Below are positions 59,688 to 64,000 of a DNA stretch of 64,000 bases, piece after piece (the stretch's first letter is position 1; each line of letters starts with the position of its first letter). A program made the position numbers and the translations under genes. The notes under the pieces were generated by a model. It ran no database searches. It saw only the letters and a list, made by a program, of their open reading frames with translations, and was not told the DNA's origin. The stretch spans positions 9,513,115-9,577,114 of the forward strand of contig RSEF01000012.1 in NCBI GenBank assembly GCA_003993805.1, in the 5' to 3' direction. This stretch comes from Himantopus leucocephalus. Its lineage: Eukaryota; Chordata; Aves; Charadriiformes; Recurvirostridae.

Positions 59688-59851
59688 CTTTCTTTTTCCT
59701 TCAGGGTGACATACAGCTTTTTTTCTGTCACCTGGGGAAAAGAAAAAAAAATACAAACACAAAATCCTCTGTTGAATCATGTGGGATTCAAACCCACAGC
59801 CCCCAAGCTGCCTCCATGCAGGAGGGCTTTAGCCTTTAAGCCACAGGAGTC
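59688..59851 (-). repeat. Dispersed duplicate, module B (tRNA-like plus T/A-rich flank)
   Basis: Partner of the block at 58790-58935, with the same order of landmarks: T-rich run, CCTTCAGGGT, T run, CTGTCACCTGGGG, A-rich run, ATGTGGGATTCAAA. It is better preserved at its tRNA-like end. The functional tRNA-Leu(UAA) sits between the two modules. Confidence 0.4.
59774..59851 (-). pseudogene. Class II tRNA-like element, degenerate (copy B)
   Basis: This 78-nt minus-strand segment keeps the order of a class II (Leu/Ser type) tRNA but is degraded. It has a perfect consensus box A, TGGCTTAAAGG, at 59833-59843. It has a near-consensus box B, GGTTTGAATCC, at 59784-59794 with one change. The D stem is GCT/AGC. 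An anticodon-like hairpin CCTC-CTGCATG-GAGG would put GCA in the anticodon position. A variable-arm stem CAGC-TTGGGG-GCTG and a T arm GTGGG/CCCAC follow. The acceptor stem is broken: at most five of seven positions pair, and only in a shifted register. It lies about 560 nt upstream of tRNA-Leu(UAA), in the same orientation. It could be an old tRNA pseudogene, a tRNA-derived SINE head, or a tRNA-like pol III transcript. No amino acid identity is assigned. Confidence 0.5.
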
Positions 59852-60579
59852 TGATAATTTGAGTCTCTGATTTCAGCCACCCTCACTCTTTGCAGGCCAG
59901 CACCTTCACACAGGGCTGCCACTGCTCTGGAGGGACACTGCAACCTGTTCCCAGTCCTGCCCCCTCCCGCGGGATCCCCATATGACCTGGGTCCCTACAC
60001 CAGGCTTGTGCAGCCACAGCCGCCGGTGACATCCACACAGAGAAACCTGGCCAGGCCCTCTCACTGGAGGATCCCGTCTGCTGGAGACACACTTGGCCAG
60101 GCTGTCCTGATTGAAGATGTGGACAACTCCCTTCCTTGCTTCCCCAGGGACTGCTCAGGACTGTGCCCTGGGGTAGCTGAGTTGCTTGGAGGGTTTGCGG
60201 TTGGCTGCTGCAGAGGCGAGAGGCACTGGACAGAAAAAGGAGCGTTTCCAGGTCTCAAAAGAGGGTGACACATAGCTTCTCTGTCAGAAGGGGTCACCCT
60301 GGCCTCCAGAGATAATTCACAAGTGCTAGGAAGCAAGGCAGAAGGACCTCAGGCATCCCACTGGAGGATGCTGCAGGTCCTCAGCTCAGCAGAGGACTGG
60401 CTCAACCTATTCACACACAAAAATCCTGCCAGGAGGAAAAATCACCCCTTTAGGTGCTAAGAGGGGACAGCAACTTTCCCTGCCTCCCTTTTTTACCCTT
60501 TGCGTTACAGTCACAGCCATCTGCCATGCTGGTCCATGTGTGCTCAACATCCCTGGATGCCTTCAGCTGCAGCACCCGC

Positions 60580-60840
60580 ATTAATATCAAATGAAGCTAT
60601 GCTCACAAAGGGTGTTGCGCTCGCCAGCTTCTGAGGAATCTGCTCCTAATGAGCGACTTCAAAGCATTAATGAGCTTGCAAAGCTCTCCTCTTCGTTTAC
60701 AAAGCTGGACCTCGCATGCTTGGCAATAAGACAGGGGTCACCCGTCAGGCGAAGAGAATGTGTGTGCATGTCGGCGAATATAATATATTTGTCATCCTCT
60801 AAGAAGCAAAGATTAATCATGCCCTCTCCGAAAGGAAGCT
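60580..60840. promoter_or_regulatory. Candidate conserved element with palindromic K50 homeodomain site
   Basis: Contains GCATTAATATCAAATG, CCTAATGAGCG, GCATTAATGAGC and a perfect palindrome GATTAATC at 60811-60818 (double TAATC, the OTX/PITX/GSC-type site). Several CpGs (TTGCGCTCGCC, GGCGAAGAG, GTCGGCGAAT) persist. Confidence 0.38.
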
Positions 60841-62889
60841 TTTATGCCACATCTGCTCTTCACAGCATGGAGAGAAGGGACCTGCCCGAAAGGACATCCA
60901 TGACCCACACTGCTCAGATCCCCACAGCACCCAGCGCAACAAGCCTTGAAGTTAACATCCCACCTTAACCCTTTGGGTCCAGGCTGGGAAACGCTACTTG
61001 AATTGGCAGCCTGAGGGATGAATAAAGTGGTGGAATCACACTCCAGTGCAGGTTTAAGGCATGTGCGGAGGGAGTGGTATGGACGTGTGAGAGAGCAGGC
61101 TTGACAGATGCTTCCTGCTCTGTGGCATCCTCCCAGCACAGGCATGGAAAGGAGATGCTGGCCCAGAACTGCCAGGGCTGCACAGTGCATCTCATGCCCT
61201 CTCCAGGGACCACTTTCTCCCAGCCACATCCCCCCCTGAGCGTCCCTGAGCTCTCCATAAATGTCTGTGTTGAAACAGCCTCCAGTGCCTGCCTGGCTAA
61301 CAGCCTGCTTGCACCCATTTGAGGAGCGGAGCCTGTCCACCCTGCTGAGCTAGGAGGAGGCCGTGCAAAAAAACCATGCTGAGGGACCAGTGGCTGGCCT
61401 GAGCGTGAGCCAGCTGCTGGCCACTGCTCGTCCTTCCCTCCCAAAGCCCCTCAGCCTCCTTAGCCTTTCCAGAGCCCGCTCACCGCTGACACCCTGGTTG
61501 GCATTTGTGCTGCCACAGGGAGGCTTGGACGAGGCACGGGCAATGAGATATCGCTGTACCTCGCTTGCAGAATCCCCATAAAAGACAGCTTGAAGGTGAC
61601 ATGGCTACAGGCTTTTAGAACACATGTTCTGTAAGAGAAATACATTAATAATGTCCTGAAACCAGAAAGGTGTCATCCTTTGCTTCAGAAACACATTGGC
61701 AATGTTAACTGGAAAGCAGTTTCTCCTCTCACCTTTTTCTCCCTCCAAAAGAGATCTCATGGCACTCGGTGCCTATTCAGTAGATCTGTGTTTAATTTAA
61801 GTAGTCACTGGAGGCAACTGCCATCCCACATGTTAATGTTGCGGCTGAAAAGTGGCTAAGAAAAAGAAAAAATCCAAAACCTTGAAGTTATGAGCAAGGC
61901 AGAGTAAAAATGGCACTTTAAGAGGTTTCAGGCCAAAACTTCTTCACTTTACTGGTGCAGGGGCAAAAATAATCTCTGCATCATCACTTTAGGAACTAGT
62001 TGGAAAAGTGAAAGAGTAGCACAGGGTTCTCCTCTGTGCTCCTCTTATGCCCTTCCCCTGCTACCAGAGCAGTTCAGCGTGTGGGTTACAAGCATCACAA
62101 GCACTAAGTGACCCAAATGTTTGCCACAGATCAGTCCTACCAGGGTCATCTTAGGTTAAGCAAGAGATGACAGCTTGGCTCCACCTTGCGCAGCAGCCTT
62201 GGTGAGGAAACTTCATGCTGCTTATAGCAACAGGGCTCCTGTTGTGTTCATGTCACAGTTAATGAGGATACTCTTTGGACTTTGTCAGGTTTTAAATACA
62301 CTATTGATATCCCACGTGTAACAGTAAACTGCCACATTTTGAGAGTAGCTGGAGTTCATTGACAAAAAGAAGAGTCGAACAGGGTAGTGTTATTATTTAA
62401 CTGGCCCTCAGTAGGTTTAAGAATAAACAGGCAAGCAAGGACAGAAGATCACTCTTCCTTCCTATCTTTCCTCCCTCTTGAGAGACAGTTCAGGAAATGA
62501 AGCCAACCTCACTCTGTATTCAGAAGGTTTTCTTTACAGAATGGCTAGAAAATACATGTTGTATTCCTAGGGGCGAAAGCTTATACTCTGCAGAATCTGA
62601 TCTGATGCCCTGCTGCTTGTTGGCTCAAGTCAGCCCCTGTGGAACTACAAACCTTATGGTGCTCTATAGCTCAAGAGGAAAAGTTTTCCATGAAGCTTGC
62701 AAATACTGGTATTTGGCCAGAAAACCAAAGACCACTTATCGTGGGCAGACACACTGGATTAAAAACCAGTGGAGTCGTGCAATTACAGGAGGTTATTTAT
62801 CCCAGAGGGAAAATGTGTTTTCTTTGATGAGTAAGTTCTTTCAAAAAACCAACAAAACCCCCGTCAAACCAAAAGCAATGCAGCTACCA

Positions 62890-63060
62890 GAGCTAAAGTA
62901 GTAAGTCATAGCAAATAATGCATTTGCGCACTTTCTCCTGCTCAGGAATGATCTCCCAGCTGTTTATAATTTTCCACAACCTATTGCTAGTCTAAATTAT
63001 TCTCCCAGTTATTTTCCACAAATATTTCTTGGACAACAGACAGTTTCTCAAAAAACTGAT
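62890..63060. promoter_or_regulatory. AT-rich candidate element with POU-like palindrome
   Basis: AATAATGCATTTGCGC (POU-like ATGCATTTGC), then TATAATTTTCC, CTAAATTATTC and CACAAATATTTC. No coding signal. Confidence 0.28.
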
Positions 63061-63665
63061 CTTGAGGGCTCAAAGTACCTCGGCTTCACGTCGTTGTTTC
63101 TACTTTGGTTCTGAATGGGCTTATAATGAGAGGTCTGGATTGAATGGTGATGGTTCAGCATTTCAAAGTCACCACCTCCCCTCATTCAATTATTCCCATA
63201 GATGTTCTGGACAAGATGCACGTGTAGCTCATCAAGGCGTTACCTTTGTTCAGTCTGGACTAGATTTTGTGAAAGATGCCATCATGGACCCATCTCTCCC
63301 TGTCGCTGTTCCATGCCTCTTCCAAACACCATCACTTACAACACAGAGAAAATGAGTCACAGCTGTGCAGAAGAGAAAGCTCAAGAACACATTGAGGATC
63401 ACAGCGTTGTGATACTAATGCCTCAGATGCTGAGTGCCCAAATCATGGAGTCATAAAGGGACCTGATGTAAATGAGACATTCAGTGCGTGTTCATCTATT
63501 CTTGCCTCATGCAGTCAGCCAGAGTTTTTCTACAGTCATTGCAGAGAGAGAAGCCTGGCTGATCCTGACTTGAGGCACATGATCTCTGAAGAACTCCTTC
63601 CAGCCCTGCTCTCCATACCTGAATTTCAGCATATATTGGTCACCAGACGTGTGTAAACCAGGCTT

Positions 63666-63714
63666 TATGTGTTACGTACGCAACACATACATGGGCAAAA
63701 TATGTGTTGCGTAC
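63666..63714. repeat. Three-arm inverted repeat: 24-bp near-palindrome plus 14-bp hairpin
   Basis: Positions 63666-63689 form a palindrome with one mismatched pair (arms TATGTGTTACGT and ACGCAACACATA around the centre). Its right arm, GTACGCAACACATA at 63676-63689, is also perfectly complementary to TATGTGTTGCGTAC at 63701-63714, giving a 14-bp stem with an 11-nt loop. One arm can therefore pair with either neighbour. No gene explains it. Confidence 0.92.
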
Positions 63715-64000
63715 TTCTGGCTGCCTTTGCGCATGACAGAGGAGCTAGCCGTGCTAAACAAAGGCTCAACAGAGAACTCCATCCCTTACGGGTTCATAAC
63801 CTAGGAAACACTGCAGCATGCTACTCGGAATCAATCCAGAGGGGAAATGAGGCGATTGAGTTATCACATGGACAAATACCAACAGAAGAGTCTTGCGTGT
63901 GTCAAAGAAGTCTCCTGAAATTATTTACGTAGCTTGGACAAAAGTGTTGGAATGAATGGGGAAAACCTTTTGCGCTCCACCTGCAGCAGCAGCAGTGGCC

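Larger units (their letters stand above)
59852..64000. other. Non-coding stretch to window end
   Basis: GC-richer DNA to about 61.6 kb, then more AT-rich. It includes the candidate elements at 60.6 and 62.9 kb and the three-arm inverted repeat at 63.7 kb. The minus-strand open frame of 175 codons at 60813-61340 has no recognisable domain and an unremarkable composition. Confidence 0.65.

Noticed and set aside
60813..61340. Minus-strand open frame of 175 codons
   Set aside because: Low-information Cys/Gly/Ser/Pro-rich translation without a family motif or splice signals. Another frame on the same strand is open over the same DNA.
1..64000. CRISPR arrays, operons, phage, plasmid or endogenous viral genes
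   Set aside because: No regularly spaced repeats, no closely packed genes, and no retroviral gag/pol/env-like frame or paired LTRs were seen. The sequence is animal nuclear DNA.

Overview
This is a vertebrate nuclear window, most likely from a bird. The main evidence is a 5'-truncated CR1 retroposon tail at about 39.4 kb in the form common in bird genomes, ancient tRNA-derived MIR SINE fossils (best copy at 53.3 kb), sparse interspersed repeats, a 100-N assembly gap at 40,956-41,055, and the absence of any long open frame. No bacterial or viral gene, operon, CRISPR array or intact transposon was seen. A crocodilian or turtle cannot be fully excluded from sequence alone.

The only gene called with high confidence is a nuclear tRNA-Leu(UAA) on the minus strand at 59,134-59,216. 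It has intact A and B boxes, a long variable arm and a pol III terminator. Two degraded tRNA-like elements in the same orientation lie on either side of it, at about 58.9 kb and 59.8 kb. They share a T-rich, then A-rich flank, which suggests a small local duplication around a functional tRNA gene.

The rest reads as intergenic or intronic DNA with many segments that look like conserved regulatory elements. These are AT-rich or CpG-rich patches with intact homeodomain, POU, FOX, TCF, NKX2 or nuclear-receptor motifs. The strongest by eye are a CpG-dense islet at 9.61-9.86 kb, a CpG-rich and octamer-bearing segment at 18.44-18.85 kb, and segments at 29.1, 33.2, 37.8-38.5, 40.2, 54.3, 56.9-57.3 and 60.6 kb. 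Calling them regulatory is inference, because no alignment could be run.

Two short segments could be coding exons of unidentified genes: 48,599-48,732 (+), with GC-rich third codon positions, and 52,665-52,761 (-), with good splice sites on both sides. Both are tentative. If neither is real, the window has no protein-coding sequence.

Layout: 0-9.6 kb non-coding with AT-rich candidate elements; 9.6-9.9 kb CpG islet; 9.9-18.4 kb non-coding with one SINE fossil; 18.4-18.9 kb candidate enhancer; 19-40 kb non-coding with candidate elements and the CR1 tail; gap at 41 kb; 41-48.6 kb plain DNA with a polypurine/G-quadruplex patch near 43.9 kb; possible exons at 48.6 and 52.7 kb; MIR at 53.3 kb; AT-rich candidate element at 57 kb; tRNA locus at 58.8-59.9 kb; candidate element at 60.6 kb; and a compact three-arm inverted repeat at 63.7 kb.
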